Part shown: positions 1-9,100 of the stretch, in pieces
Layout of the letters: each line of letters starts with the position of its first letter
Numbering within the stretch: position 1 is the first letter of the stretch
DNA from: Phreatobacter sp.
Lineage (GTDB): Bacteria > Pseudomonadota > Alphaproteobacteria > Rhizobiales > Phreatobacteraceae
Length of the DNA stretch: 50,074 nucleotides
NCBI RefSeq assembly: GCF_027532945.1
Contig: NZ_JAPZTZ010000011.1
Location: 1-50,074, forward strand
Direction of reading: 5' to 3'
The notes under the pieces: generated by a model
What the model saw: the letters and a program-made list of their open reading frames with translations, nothing else
Databases searched by the model: none
Told to the model about the DNA's origin: nothing
Made by a program: the position numbers and the translations under genes

Positions 1-12
1 TGACGTTGCCCC
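1..12. repeat. IS terminal inverted repeat, orfB side
   Basis: TGACGTTGCCCC at the window edge is exactly complementary to 1261-1272. It lies just outside the orfB stop codon at 19-21. Confidence 0.9.
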
Positions 13-18
13 CAGTTT

Positions 19-948
19 CTATCCAGCCTTGAGTTCGTCCCGGCGGTTGGTTTGGCCCTGTCGGGCGGGTTGAGCGGCGTGGGCAGACGCGTAGCTATTC
101 ACGTTGCGTAGCGTCTGATCCCGCCGCGGGTGGAACGTCGCCGCGAAGTCGATCGGCGTCTGCCATCCGAGCTTCGAGTGCGGCCTCGTGGTGTTGTAGT
201 CGAGCTGCCACCGCAAGAGCGCGGCTCTGGCCTGGGCCAGGCTGGAGAACAGCGTCTCGTTCAACAGCTCATCCCGCAGGCGGCCGTTGAAGCTCTCGAT
301 GAAGCCATTCTGCATCGGCTTGCCGGGCGCGATGTAGTGCCACTCGACCCTCGCCGTGTCAGCCCAGGCCAGGATGGCGTTGGAGGTCAGCTCGCTGCCA
401 TTGTCGCTCACGATCATCTTCGGCTTGCCGCGCTCTGCCAGCAGCCTGTCGAGTTCGCGAGCAACCCTCACACCCGACAGCGACGTGTCCGCCACCAGTG
501 CCAGGCACTCGCGGGTGCAGTCGTCGACGATCGCCAGGATCCGGAAGCGCCTGCCGTCCGTCATCTGGTCGGCCACGAAGTCGAGCGACCAGCGCTCGTT
601 CGGCCGCAGCGGGATCATCATCGGCGCCCGTGTCCCGATCGCCCGCTTGCGGCCACCCCGGCGGCGGACCGTCAGCCGCTCCTCGCGGTAAAGCCGGAAC
701 AGCCGCTTGTGGTTGACCTCGAAGCCTTCGCGCCGGAGCAGCACATGCAGACGCCTGTAGCCGAACCGTCGCCGTTCCCGGGCGATGGCCTTCATGCGCT
801 CGCGCAGCGAGGCGTCATCCCCGCGCGTGGTTTCGTATCTCATGGTCATGCGGCAGAAGCCGGTGGCTTTACACGCCCGCCGTTCGCTCATCCCATGGGT
901 GTCCATGAGGTGGGCGACAGCTCTCCGCTCGGCAGCGGGCGTCACCAC
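19..948 (-). CDS. IS3-family transposase OrfB (DDE integrase core)
   Basis: Catalytic half of the transposase, which cuts and joins the element ends. The integrase core shows all three acidic residues: D in SLDFVAD, D in [10 protein letters not shown] and E in [12 protein letters not shown], followed by the [11 protein letters not shown] region typical of IS3 OrfB. An HTH_21-like segment ([17 protein letters not shown]) precedes the core. The frame is open upstream into orfA, but the meaningful protein is entered by a -1 slip near 948 at the A-AAG-AAG stretch at the end of orfA, giving an OrfAB fusion. The first internal ATG is at 906. No stop or frameshift is seen, so it is probably active. 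Confidence 0.9.
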   Translation of the reverse strand: MVTPAAERRAVAHLMDTHGMSERRACKATGFCRMTMRYETTRGDDASLRERMKAIARERRRFGYRRLHVLLRREGFEVNHKRLFRLYREERLTVRRRGGRKRAIGTRAPMMIPLRPNERWSLDFVADQMTDGRRFRILAIVDDCTRECLALVADTSLSGVRVARELDRLLAERGKPKMIVSDNGSELTSNAILAWADTARVEWHYIAPGKPMQNGFIESFNGRLRDELLNETLFSSLAQARAALLRWQLDYNTTRPHSKLGWQTPIDFAATFHPRRDQTLRNVNSYASAHAAQPARQGQTNRRDELKAG

Positions 949-1208
949 TTCTTTCCCAGAAGGTCCTTCAGCGCGACGTTGTCCAGCATCGCGTCGGCCA
1001 GCATGCGCTTCAGCTTGGCATTCTCGTCCTCGAGCGCCTTCAACCGCTTGGCCTCGGATACGTCCATCCCGCCGAAGCGGGCCTTCCACTTGTAGATGCT
1101 CGCATCGCTGACCCCGTGCTTGCGGCACAGGTCCGAGACCGGGATCCCGGCCTCGTGCTCCTTCAGGATCCCGATGATCTGCTCTTCCGTGAAGCGGCTG
1201 CGCCTCAT
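942..1208 (-). CDS. IS3-family transposase OrfA (helix-turn-helix)
   Basis: 88-aa DNA-binding subunit that recognises the element ends. It starts [17 protein letters not shown], and the helix-turn-helix falls around residues 18-38 ([19 protein letters not shown]). A leucine-zipper-like stretch follows ([15 protein letters not shown]), used for multimerisation in this family. It ends LLGKKW just after orfB opens in the other frame. ATG at 1208 is preferred over a longer reading from 1244 because MRRSRF is the usual family start and the extension runs into the terminal repeat side. Confidence 0.9.
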   Translation of the reverse strand: MRRSRFTEEQIIGILKEHEAGIPVSDLCRKHGVSDASIYKWKARFGGMDVSEAKRLKALEDENAKLKRMLADAMLDNVALKDLLGKKW

Positions 1209-1260
1209 GTTCTGGTCCTCTCGATGGGCCAGAACGAACTTCAAACTGGATTATCCCCGA

Positions 1261-1272
1261 GGGGCAACGTCA
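1261..1272. repeat. IS terminal inverted repeat, orfA side
   Basis: GGGGCAACGTCA is the complement of 1-12 and marks the junction with chromosomal DNA at 1272/1273. It lies about 50 bp upstream of the orfA start. Confidence 0.9.
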
Positions 1273-1455
1273 GTCATTGTCGGGTTAGGTGGGTTTGCCT
1301 GGGCGGTTTCCGAATGGGCCTCCGCTAACTTCGGGCCATTGGGTTATGCGGTTCTCATCAGGGGTTTGATCATTTCTCTGACGGCGATCGCGGTTGGCGT
1401 GCAACTCGCCTTGACTGCATTTCTTGTCACGATCGTAAGCATCGTTACCCGATGA
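1273..1455 (+). pseudogene. C-terminal remnant of a GtrB-like GT2 glycosyltransferase, truncated by the IS
   Basis: About 60 codons are open from the IS end to TGA at 1453-1455 with no start of their own. The peptide has two hydrophobic segments (residues ~5-25 and ~30-55, including GVQLALTAFLVTIVSIV), like the membrane hairpin that ends GtrB/dolichol-phosphate-mannose-synthase-type GT2 enzymes. The stop overlaps the ATG of a GtrA-family gene (ATGA at 1452-1455), and GtrB-GtrA pairs are a standard arrangement for undecaprenyl-phosphate-linked sugar transfer. The catalytic front must lie left of the IS, outside this window. The family call is inference from the hairpin and the neighbour. Confidence 0.6.
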
Positions 1456-1844
1456 ACGGGGCGGTCATGCTGCAACGGCTGGCTGCTTTCGGGGTTGTGG
1501 GGGCTGGTGCTACGGCTGCTTATGTGTCCGGAAGCACGGTTCTCGTTTATCTCGGCGTCAAAGCTTGGGTTGCGGGGCCGGTGGTGTATGCCGCCATCGT
1601 TCCGCTGGCCTATCTCGGGCAGCGCAATGTCGTGTTTCGGTCCCGCGCTTCGCACGCCGTGGCGTTCTGGCGGTATGTGGTCGTCCAGGTTGGCGGCTTG
1701 ACCTTATCTTTCGTTATACCGTGGCTCGTTGGCGACCGTGTCCCGCCCGTGGTCTTGTTCCTGTCAGTTGCAACGGTCGTGTCGCTCGCGAGTTTCATCC
1801 TGATGTCTCGATGGACGTTCGGTCATCGTAACGGGGTACCATGA
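1452..1844 (+). CDS. GtrA-family membrane protein
   Basis: 130 residues with four predicted membrane segments (approximately 8-28, 32-55, 70-92 and 98-120). The LAYLGQRNVVFRSR motif between segments 2 and 3 is the GtrA hallmark (aromatic/Asn followed by F-x-F/S basic). GtrA proteins assist the flipping or handling of polyprenyl-phosphate-linked sugars made by a GtrB partner. Here the partner is the IS-truncated gene just upstream, so this copy may have lost its substrate. It overlaps the next gene by 4 bp (ATGATC at 1841). GC is lower than in most of the window. Confidence 0.85.
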   Translation: MNGAVMLQRLAAFGVVGAGATAAYVSGSTVLVYLGVKAWVAGPVVYAAIVPLAYLGQRNVVFRSRASHAVAFWRYVVVQVGGLTLSFVIPWLVGDRVPPVVLFLSVATVVSLASFILMSRWTFGHRNGVP

Positions 1845-2467
1845 TCACGCCAAAGGCGTTGTTGAACGCTGCTCACGCCAAGGCCGTCTTCGGTCGGCGT
1901 ATCCAGATTTTGTCCGGTCACATTGCTCAAATACTCGGCGATGAACCGGGCACAATTCTTGATGTCGGATGTGGAGACGGAACGCTTGCGGTGGCCGTTT
2001 CAAAACTGAAGCCCAAACTGTCCTTCACGGGCATCGATGTGTTTCTCCGCCCGAATGTAGCTATACCAGCCGTTGCATATGATGGCTTAACAATCCCGAT
2101 GCCAGAGAAGTCTGTGGATTGGGTCACTATCGTTGATGTCCTCCATCACACAGACGACCCCCGAGCGGTCTTGGCAGAATGCATTCGGGTCGCGCGGCGA
2201 GGTGTCGTCATTAAAGACCACAGCCTCGAAGGGTCGTTTGCCTATACAACTTTGAGATTCATGGATTGGGTTGGGAACCGAGGGCACGACGTTCGGTTGC
2301 CCTACAATTACATGAGCCCGTCGGAGTGGACCGACCTCTTTCAAGGCTTAGGTCTGATGCTAAGCGACTATCGGGGGACGTTAGGCATATACCCGCAGCC
2401 CTTCTCGTTGGTGTTCGATAGGGGCTTGCATTTTGTTGCGCGCGTTGAGCCAAAGGATGTGAAGTGA
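1841..2467 (+). CDS. class I SAM-dependent methyltransferase
   Basis: 208 residues with a methyltransferase-11 fold. The SAM-binding motif I is ILDVGCGDGTLAVAV at about 39-53, the acidic end of strand 2 is at FTGID, and motif IV/post-IV is WVTIVDVLHHTDDP near 96-110, followed by CIRVARRGVVIKDH. Its start overlaps the GtrA stop (ATGA), so the two are translationally coupled. The target is not shown by the sequence; in this context a lipid carrier or a sugar is plausible. Base composition is lower in GC than in the genes from 2.5 kb onward, which suggests a separate origin together with the GtrA gene. Confidence 0.85.
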   Translation: MITPKALLNAAHAKAVFGRRIQILSGHIAQILGDEPGTILDVGCGDGTLAVAVSKLKPKLSFTGIDVFLRPNVAIPAVAYDGLTIPMPEKSVDWVTIVDVLHHTDDPRAVLAECIRVARRGVVIKDHSLEGSFAYTTLRFMDWVGNRGHDVRLPYNYMSPSEWTDLFQGLGLMLSDYRGTLGIYPQPFSLVFDRGLHFVARVEPKDVK

Positions 2468-2504
2468 CGAGGTCCGACGTGAATTCCTCTGCAGAAGGGC
2501 GGCC

Positions 2505-3366
2505 ATGATCCTCGAAGCGTTCCAGCTGATCGTCGCTCGCGCCGAGCACCTCGCCGTCCGCGACCCGGTCGCGGCCCTCGCAGCCCTGCGCGAACTGCCG
2601 CTCGACGATTTCGGACTTCTGTTCCTCGACATGCCGCGGGCGGATCTGCCGGCCCTGTCGCGGGTGCTGCCCCGGATGGCCGACCCCGCAGGTCCAGCGC
2701 AACTGGACCGGGTCCGACGGCGTTACCCTCTTGGGGCAGAGCCTCAGCTTCGTGCGGATTGTCTCGCGGGCCTATACCGAACTGACCGGCAAGACCTTGA
2801 ACCAGCGGCGCATCCTCGATTTCGGCGTCGGCTGGGGGCGGCTCGTGCGCCTCATGTACCACTATAGCGATCCCGACCTCATCCACGGCTGCGACCCCTG
2901 GGACGCCTCGCTCGACATCTGCCGCAAGGACGGGCTGCTGTGCCACCTGGCGCTGTCGGAATATCTGCCGACATCGCTGCCCTTCGCGGGGCGCTTCGAC
3001 CTCATCTATGCGTTCTCGGTCTTTACCCACTTGTCGCAGCGCGCGACCGGCAGCGCTCTCGCCGTGCTGGAGCGCCATCTTGCCGATGACGGCGTGCTGG
3101 TTGTGACGATCCGCCCGGTCGAGTACTGGACCGTCCACCAGCCCCTCGATCCGTCCGAGCGCGACCGGCTTGTGGCACTGCACCGGTCGTCGCGCTTCGC
3201 CTATCGCCCGCACAACCGCGAGGCGATCGACGGCGATGTGACCTATGGCGACACGTCCATGACCTTCGACTGGCTTCAGGAGCAGGTTCCGCGTCTCGTG
3301 ATCCGCCGCGTCGATCACAGCCTCACCGATCCGTTCCAGCTGATCGTTACGCTGACCCGGCGCTGA
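2505..3366 (+). pseudogene. SAM-dependent methyltransferase with a single-base frameshift
   Basis: Two plus-strand frames make one gene. The first part runs from ATG 2505 (AAGGG upstream) and ends sensibly at LPRMADPA. Skipping one G at about 2691 continues as VQRNWTGSDGVTLLGQSLSFV into the frame that ends at 3366. The SAM site is RILDFGVGWGRLVRLMYHY, then FDLIYAFSVFTHLS and DDGVLVVTIRP. The restored protein would be about 286 aa. If the sequence is right, a 211-aa fragment from ATG 2731 still holds the whole SAM domain and could be made. The tail overlaps the convergent acyltransferase gene by 20 bp. The function is an unspecified methylation in glycan assembly; the frameshift may be a sequence error. 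Confidence 0.75.
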
Positions 3367-4550
3367 GGCCGGGCAGCCCTCTTGCCCCGCCGGGCCCTGT
3401 CCATCGGCGCGCAAGCTGCAGACCCGGTCGTTCGATCCCGTGAAACGTCGCCAGCGACAAGGGCACGACCAGCGCTAGGGTGACGGCCACGGCCGCGACA
3501 TAGCCCAGCCCCGGCGTCGCCGGTGCGAAGTCGTAGAGGGCGCGGTAGACGCCGAGCACATGCAGCATCCCGATCAGCAGCGGGTGCCAGAGGTAGAGGC
3601 CGAAGCTTGCCCGGCCGAGGGTCGCGGTCCAGGCCAGCCAGGGCTTGCGAAAGCGGGCGAAGCCCATGCCGACGGTCAGCGCTCCCAGGGCCAAGGCCCA
3701 CAGGACGATCATTCCGGCGCGTGAATGGTCCCAGCCGAGCAGGCGGCCCGAGGTCATCTGAATGGGCAGGGCGAAGGCGATCAGGCCGGCAATTCCGCCG
3801 AGGCCTGCCGTGAGCAGGCCCGCCCGCCAGAGCGCGCTACCGCCAAGGGCGCGCCAAGTGAAGAAGGCGAGCATGCCAGCGGCAAAGAATGGCAATTGTG
3901 CCGGCAGCGCGAGGCTCGCGAAGGCCTGCAGGTCGGGGGGCGCTGCCTTGAAGCCCTGGGCCCAGAGCCGCGGCAATGCCCGCGGCCCCGATAAAGGCCA
4001 CGGTGGCGCTCCGCCAGCTCCTCACCACCACGGTGAGCAGGGGGAAGATGGCGTAGAACAGCATTTCCACGCCGATGCTCCACGAGGCCCAGACGAAGCC
4101 CTGGTGATGCTGCGGAAACAGGCCAAATGTGAATGTCGCTGACGTGACGAGGTCGGCCATGCCGATGCCCCGTCCGTAGGCCGCGTAGAAGAAGGCCAGC
4201 GACACCGCTCCGACGAGATAGAAGAGCGGCGCGATCCGGAAGAGCCGCCGCAGATAGAAACTGCGCACGGCCTCGGCGGTGTCGAGACGGCCGTGATAGC
4301 CATGGCAGAGGACAAAGGCGCTCAGGGCGAAGAACAGCGGCACGCCAAAGCCGCCGAAATTGCGGATGACCCAGAAGGACCCCGGCGGCTCGATCCCGGG
4401 GAGCAGCAGCGCGTGGTAGAGGATGATGGACAGGGCTGCCCAGAAGCGCAGGGTATCAGCGCCTTCGAGGTCATGGCGCGACAGCCCGGTCAGGGCGGCT
4501 GCAGTCGGCACGGCCCGCCAACCGTCGTGCGGCTCCGTCGGATGATTCAT
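3347..4550 (-). pseudogene. acyltransferase 3 (OafA/NodX-like), frameshifted
   Basis: Polytopic O-acyltransferase that would add acetyl or similar groups to a surface glycan. The front (4550 to ~3940) has LEGADTLRFWAALSIILYH, the family motif with the essential His, then FFALSAFVLCHGY and FYLRRLFRIAPLFY. The back, in another frame to TAA at 3347, has the remaining membrane segments, including LGRASFGLYLWHPLLIGML and the closing FHGIERPG. Removing one base from the six-G run at 3935-3940 joins them (…LQGSAP-DLQAFAS…) into about 400 aa, the normal family length. The start overlaps the stop of the GT39 gene (ATGA, 4547-4550). It is either inactive or a sequencing error. Confidence 0.8.
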
Positions 4551-6136
4551 GTTCGGCCCGGGACGGCCAGGTAACGGCAGTCGGCGAAGCTTTGGCGTGG
4601 CACCAGCCCGTCAACGAGACGCTGCAAGGGCTCCTGCATCGCACCATAGGCAGCCGAGACCTCGCCGCAGACGATGACACCGGCGAGCGGGTGCGGTCCG
4701 AAGGCCTTCTGGGGGTCAGCTAGCAGGGCCGAGACGATGGGCTGCCGCGTCCAGTGCGGCAGCACCAGCCCGCGCCGCTCCGCGTGATAGGGGATCGTCG
4801 CGGCCCAGTCGCTGTTGATGACGAGGATCGCCTCGTCCGGCCTGGTCGCGTCCCGCGCCAGTTGCGCGATGCGCAACATCTTGTCGTTGGAGAAGTCCTG
4901 CACGACGTGGGGCGCGAAGGCGCGGTGGAAGAACGCGAGTTGCGCCGTGGCGAGCACTGCCACCAGCACGACGGCGATCGGCCGCGTCGGTCCCTCAGCG
5001 ACGGCCCCGATGGCGATGCCGATGGCCGCGACAAGGAAGATGGCGTTAGCGACCTGATAGTAATTGTGGACGATGTGAAGGTTGGTGAAGAGCAGGAACG
5101 GCAGCAGGAAGGCGATGGCCGCCATGGCCGTGTAGCCGAGGCGCCGCCAGCTGGTGAGGCAGGCGCCCAGCACCGCAAGACCCGGCAGCACGACGAAGCC
5201 GAGGATGTCCGGCAGCGCCCGCAGCCGCACCGTCGCGAGCCAGAGCTGGGCGCTGGTCCGCTGCTGCCAGTTGCCCCAGTTCCAGCCGGCGAGCGAGGCG
5301 GAGGTGAGGCCCCGTCCGATGAGGTTCGCTTCCTTGATCCTGTCGGAATAGGCTACCCACCACAGGCCGAGGCCGAGCGGCACCAATGTCGCCGCGAGGA
5401 CCATGGCAGCGAGCGGGATGAGGCGAAGGAGCGGGGCGCCGCGCCACCAGGCCCGCGCAAGCAATGCGGCGGCGGCGACGCCGCCGACGAAACCAAAGGC
5501 TGGAAAGGTCGTGGATTTCGAAAGACAGGCCGCGGTGCCGGCCGCTAGCGCCACCGCGAACCAGCGCCAGTCGTGGCGCACCAGCAGCCGCACGATGGCC
5601 GCGAGCCACAGCGCTGCGAAGAACAGCGCCGTGGTCTCGATCATGAAAGTGCGGGCCCAGTAAACGTGGATCGGCGCGCAGAGGAAGAGGATGGCCGTTG
5701 CGAGGAACGTCGTTCGCCCCAGCTTCAGGTCGCGCGTGAGCATGGCCAGCGGCCAGAGCGTTGCAAACAGGAAGGCGACGCTGACCAGCCGGCCCGCGGC
5801 ATTGAGCGGGATGCCCATCTTGGCCACCGCGGCGACGGTCAGCTGGTAGAGGGGAAACTCGAAGGGGATCGCCCAGGGATGGCCGAGCACCGGCGTTTCG
5901 TAGGCAAGCCACGGGCCGCCCTGCAGGATCCAGTAGACGGTGATCGCCGTCTGCGACTGCCGGAAATGGTGCTGGTCCAGCAGCGGCTGGTTCAGGCCGA
6001 GCCACAGAACCCACAGCATGTGAGCTGCCGCGAGCAAGAGAATCAGCGTGAGGACACCGTCGACCGAAATTGTCGGCTGCCGAACGTCGGTGGCCGGATC
6101 CGCCGGTCCCACGGTCACCACGGCATCGCTGCTCAC
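4547..6136 (-). CDS. GT39/ArnT-like membrane glycosyltransferase
   Basis: 529 residues with about eleven membrane segments. The first lumenal loop has LLDQHHFRQSQTAITVYW, with the acidic-residue/HFRQ pattern of the PMT_2 (GT-C fold) enzymes. WARTFMIETTALFFAALWLA follows, and a soluble C-terminal part starts around residue 420 (IAQLARDATRPDEAILVINSD). Such enzymes move a sugar from a polyprenyl-phosphate donor to a periplasmic acceptor. Start is GTG at 6136, overlapping the stop of the preceding large gene (GTGA at 6133-6136), so expression is coupled. The donor is unknown; a GtrB/GtrA-type or Dpr-type lipid-linked sugar would fit the neighbourhood. Confidence 0.82.
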   Translation of the reverse strand: MSSDAVVTVGPADPATDVRQPTISVDGVLTLILLLAAAHMLWVLWLGLNQPLLDQHHFRQSQTAITVYWILQGGPWLAYETPVLGHPWAIPFEFPLYQLTVAAVAKMGIPLNAAGRLVSVAFLFATLWPLAMLTRDLKLGRTTFLATAILFLCAPIHVYWARTFMIETTALFFAALWLAAIVRLLVRHDWRWFAVALAAGTAACLSKSTTFPAFGFVGGVAAAALLARAWWRGAPLLRLIPLAAMVLAATLVPLGLGLWWVAYSDRIKEANLIGRGLTSASLAGWNWGNWQQRTSAQLWLATVRLRALPDILGFVVLPGLAVLGACLTSWRRLGYTAMAAIAFLLPFLLFTNLHIVHNYYQVANAIFLVAAIGIAIGAVAEGPTRPIAVVLVAVLATAQLAFFHRAFAPHVVQDFSNDKMLRIAQLARDATRPDEAILVINSDWAATIPYHAERRGLVLPHWTRQPIVSALLADPQKAFGPHPLAGVIVCGEVSAAYGAMQEPLQRLVDGLVPRQSFADCRYLAVPGRT

Positions 6137-9100
6137 TCGCCCATCTCCTCCACCAGGGCCTCGGCCGTCAGGCCGAACTGCTCCGCGATGGTGGCACGAT
6201 AGGCACGCTGGCGGGCGCGCAATAGATCATCTGCGCCGAAGAGCCCCGCAAAAAGCGTGTGGACCTTTGCGATCTCGGCCAGATGGGCCTCGGCCCGCGT
6301 CGAATGGGTGACGCTTCCGCCATGGCGTCGGTGAATGTTGAGCGAGGCGGCCACGAAGCCGACAGTTCCCGGCCGCGTGCACAGCGCCAGATAGGTCGCC
6401 CAGTCGCCGGCGAAGCGATAGCCCGCCAGTTCCTCCATCTGGCCTGACAGGATGTCGAGGAGCGTGCCCCGATCGAACACGACGCCGCTGACGTTCAGCA
6501 CGCTGTTGGCGACCGGCAGGAAGCGCCTGGCAAAGACGTCGGCCTTCAGGCGCAGCGAGCGATCGAAGCCACCGGTCTCGAACTGGTTGAGATAGGGCCG
6601 ATAGGAATCACCCAGCGCCGCCCCGTCCTCATCGATCTGCGCAGAATCGGAGAAGCAGAACAATGTGTCCGCCGCCATGCCGGCCGTGACCTCCTCGAGG
6701 AAGCGCGGCTGCGCGAGGTCGTCGGCCTCGCAGATCCACAGCCGATCGCCGCGTGCCATCGCGGCGGCCTTCCCCCATTGGCGCATCACCGAGCCGACAT
6801 TGCGCGCATTGACCTCGACCAGGATGTCCCGGTTCCACTCCTCCGCCACGCGGCGCGCCACCGCGACACTGTCGTCGGGCGACGCGTCATCAAGGACGAT
6901 CACCTCGAAGACTGGAGCCGTCTGGTCGAAAATGCTGGTGAGCCGCCCGCGCATGTAGCGGTCGTAGTTGTAGCTGGGAACGGCGACGGAGACCTTGCGC
7001 CAGGCAGGATTGAGCGCTTCCAGCAAGGCGAAGGCGTAGTCGTCCCAGCGGTAGTCGGTGTCGATCGCCTCACGCCTCGCTGCGGCTGCGTCAGGGCTGT
7101 CGCCCCGCAGAACCTCGCTGATCGCGGAGAGCCCGCCCTCGGCCGAGCGGCGCGGGACTATGGCGCCGTGCTGGCGGATGAGCTCCTCCGATCCGACGCA
7201 GCCGGCAAAGCCCACCACCGGCTTTCCGGCGGCAAGCGCCTCCAGCACCGTCGAAGGGAAGGGGTCCTCGCGCGACGTCATGTAGAGGAGATCGGCGGCC
7301 GCGAGATGGGCGCTGACGTCCGGCAGAAAGTCCAGGAGCCTGAGGTTGGGGGGCAGGTCCTCGCCGAACAGCCAGGTCCCCACCGCCCGCTCGAGCCGCC
7401 CGATCCATACGAAGGCGATGTCCGCGCCGCTCGCATGGGCAAGGCGGGCCGTCTCCAGAAATGTGTCGATCCCCTTGCGCAAGTCGGCATAGCCGAGGCC
7501 AAGGACGATGGCAGTCTGCGGGTCCAGTCCAAGCTCGCGGCGGATGCGGATACGGGCATCAGCGTGGTGGCCCAGGGCGGCGTAGAGCCCCTGTGGCCGG
7601 ACCATGACAGTCCCGCTCACGTCGCCGAACCTCTCGACGAAGGCGTTGCGAACCATGTTGGCGGGAAAGACCGTGGCGTCGCTGCCGAGACGGATCGCGT
7701 TGGCGCCGCCCCCCACGTCGTGTTCGGCAATGAGCCTTGGCAATTCATGGACCAGCGATACGACCGTGAAGCCCTCGCGCTTCAGGTGGGGCACGACGAT
7801 GCCGGTGACGACCGTGTTGGTGATCGCATGGGTCAGGCCTTGCCCACGCAGCGCCTGGACGGCGTCGCTCACGGCCTCGCCCGTGCGCTCGCAGACCACG
7901 ACGTCGCCGATCGCGCGCATCGCCGGCAGCAGGTTGCCGCCGCCGAGCACAAGGAAGGTGACCCTGACCCCGAATTGGCGTGTCATCACCCGTCCGAGGT
8001 TGAGCAATGTCATCTGTGCGCCGTGCTCGTGGGCGTCGTGGCCCACCAGCAGGATGTGGGTCTTTTTCCCTGCCACGCGGGCCTCGCGGCCGACAATCGC
8101 CCGGGCGGCCGCATTGAGATAGGCGGCCCCGTGGTGGACGTCGGGCTCGAGATAAGCGCCTTCGGCCCATTCGTTCCAGGCGTTGACGAAGACCAGCCGC
8201 TCGCCCGCAAAGGGGGCCTCGGCGGCCTGGCCGATCAGCCCGGATAGCCAGCGTTCGAAGAGGGCGGGGCTTGAGGCCGTGATCGTCGTGCCATTGCCCT
8301 GCCGGCGGGCGTCGTTGTCCCAGGACGGAAAGCAGGTTCGCAGCAGCGGAAAGGAAGGCCGCGGGAGATCGAGAGAGATCTGCGCCATGGTCCCGTAGTC
8401 GAGGACCGCGCCCCTGAATGCCGGATCGAGCACCTGCAGGTCGTCGATCGTCGGCGTCAGCTGCGACAGCTTGTGCGGCGGAAACTCGACGGCACCATCG
8501 AAACCATAGGGCGTCGGGTCATGGTCGTCGAAGGTCTGGGCCATGAACAGCCACGGGCTGACGCCGAGACGGCGTGTGAGCTCCTCCCGCCACCGGTCGA
8601 CACGCTGGCGCATCTTGGGGATGAGGCCCGGTCGATAGACGAAGAAGATCGGCCGGCCGCCAATCCGCAGGTACCGCGGATCGGCGAGATGGCCGGCCAC
8701 CGTCTCGATGAAGGCGTCCTCATCCCCCTCATCGTAGGTCTGCTGCAGCAGCACCTCCTGCTCCCGTCCGTCCCACCGGCGGGTCCAGTTCTCGTTCGCC
8801 CACATGAGGCAAAAGGGAAAGTCGATACTCTTGTCGGCGAGGTAGAGGTCGAGCGGCCTTTCCAGGATCCGCCGGCGGCCAAACATGTAGAAATAGAAGC
8901 AGAAGCCCGCGAGTCCGGCCGCTGCCGCCATCTGCACCTGCCGGCGGATCGCCGCCGGATCGCTCAGATCATAATGGCCGAGATCGCGGGGTATGCGGGG
9001 CTGGTAGTGGCCGACGAAGCGCGGCGTTCCACGCGCCACGTTGCGCCATTCGGTGAAGCCTGTGCCCCACCAGGCATCGTTCTCCGGTACGGCGTGGAAC

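Larger units (their letters stand above)
1..1272 (-). mobile_element. IS3-family insertion sequence (IS407-like group)
   Basis: A complete insertion sequence starts at base 1 of the window. Its ends are 12-bp perfect inverted repeats, TGACGTTGCCCC at 1-12 and its complement at 1261-1272, with further imperfect match inward (ATCCAG and TTGAGTTCG blocks on both sides). Between them lie two overlapping minus-strand frames, orfA and orfB, in the -1 arrangement of the IS3 family. The left flank is outside the window, so a target duplication cannot be checked; the four bases after the right end are gtca. The element interrupts a glycosyltransferase gene whose tail survives at 1273-1455. The subgroup is inferred from the OrfA sequence type. 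Confidence 0.93.

Noticed and set aside
942-1128. Separate upstream extension of the transposase OrfB to base 1128
   Set aside because: This part of the frame is orfA read out of frame; the real OrfB is entered by -1 frameshift near 948.
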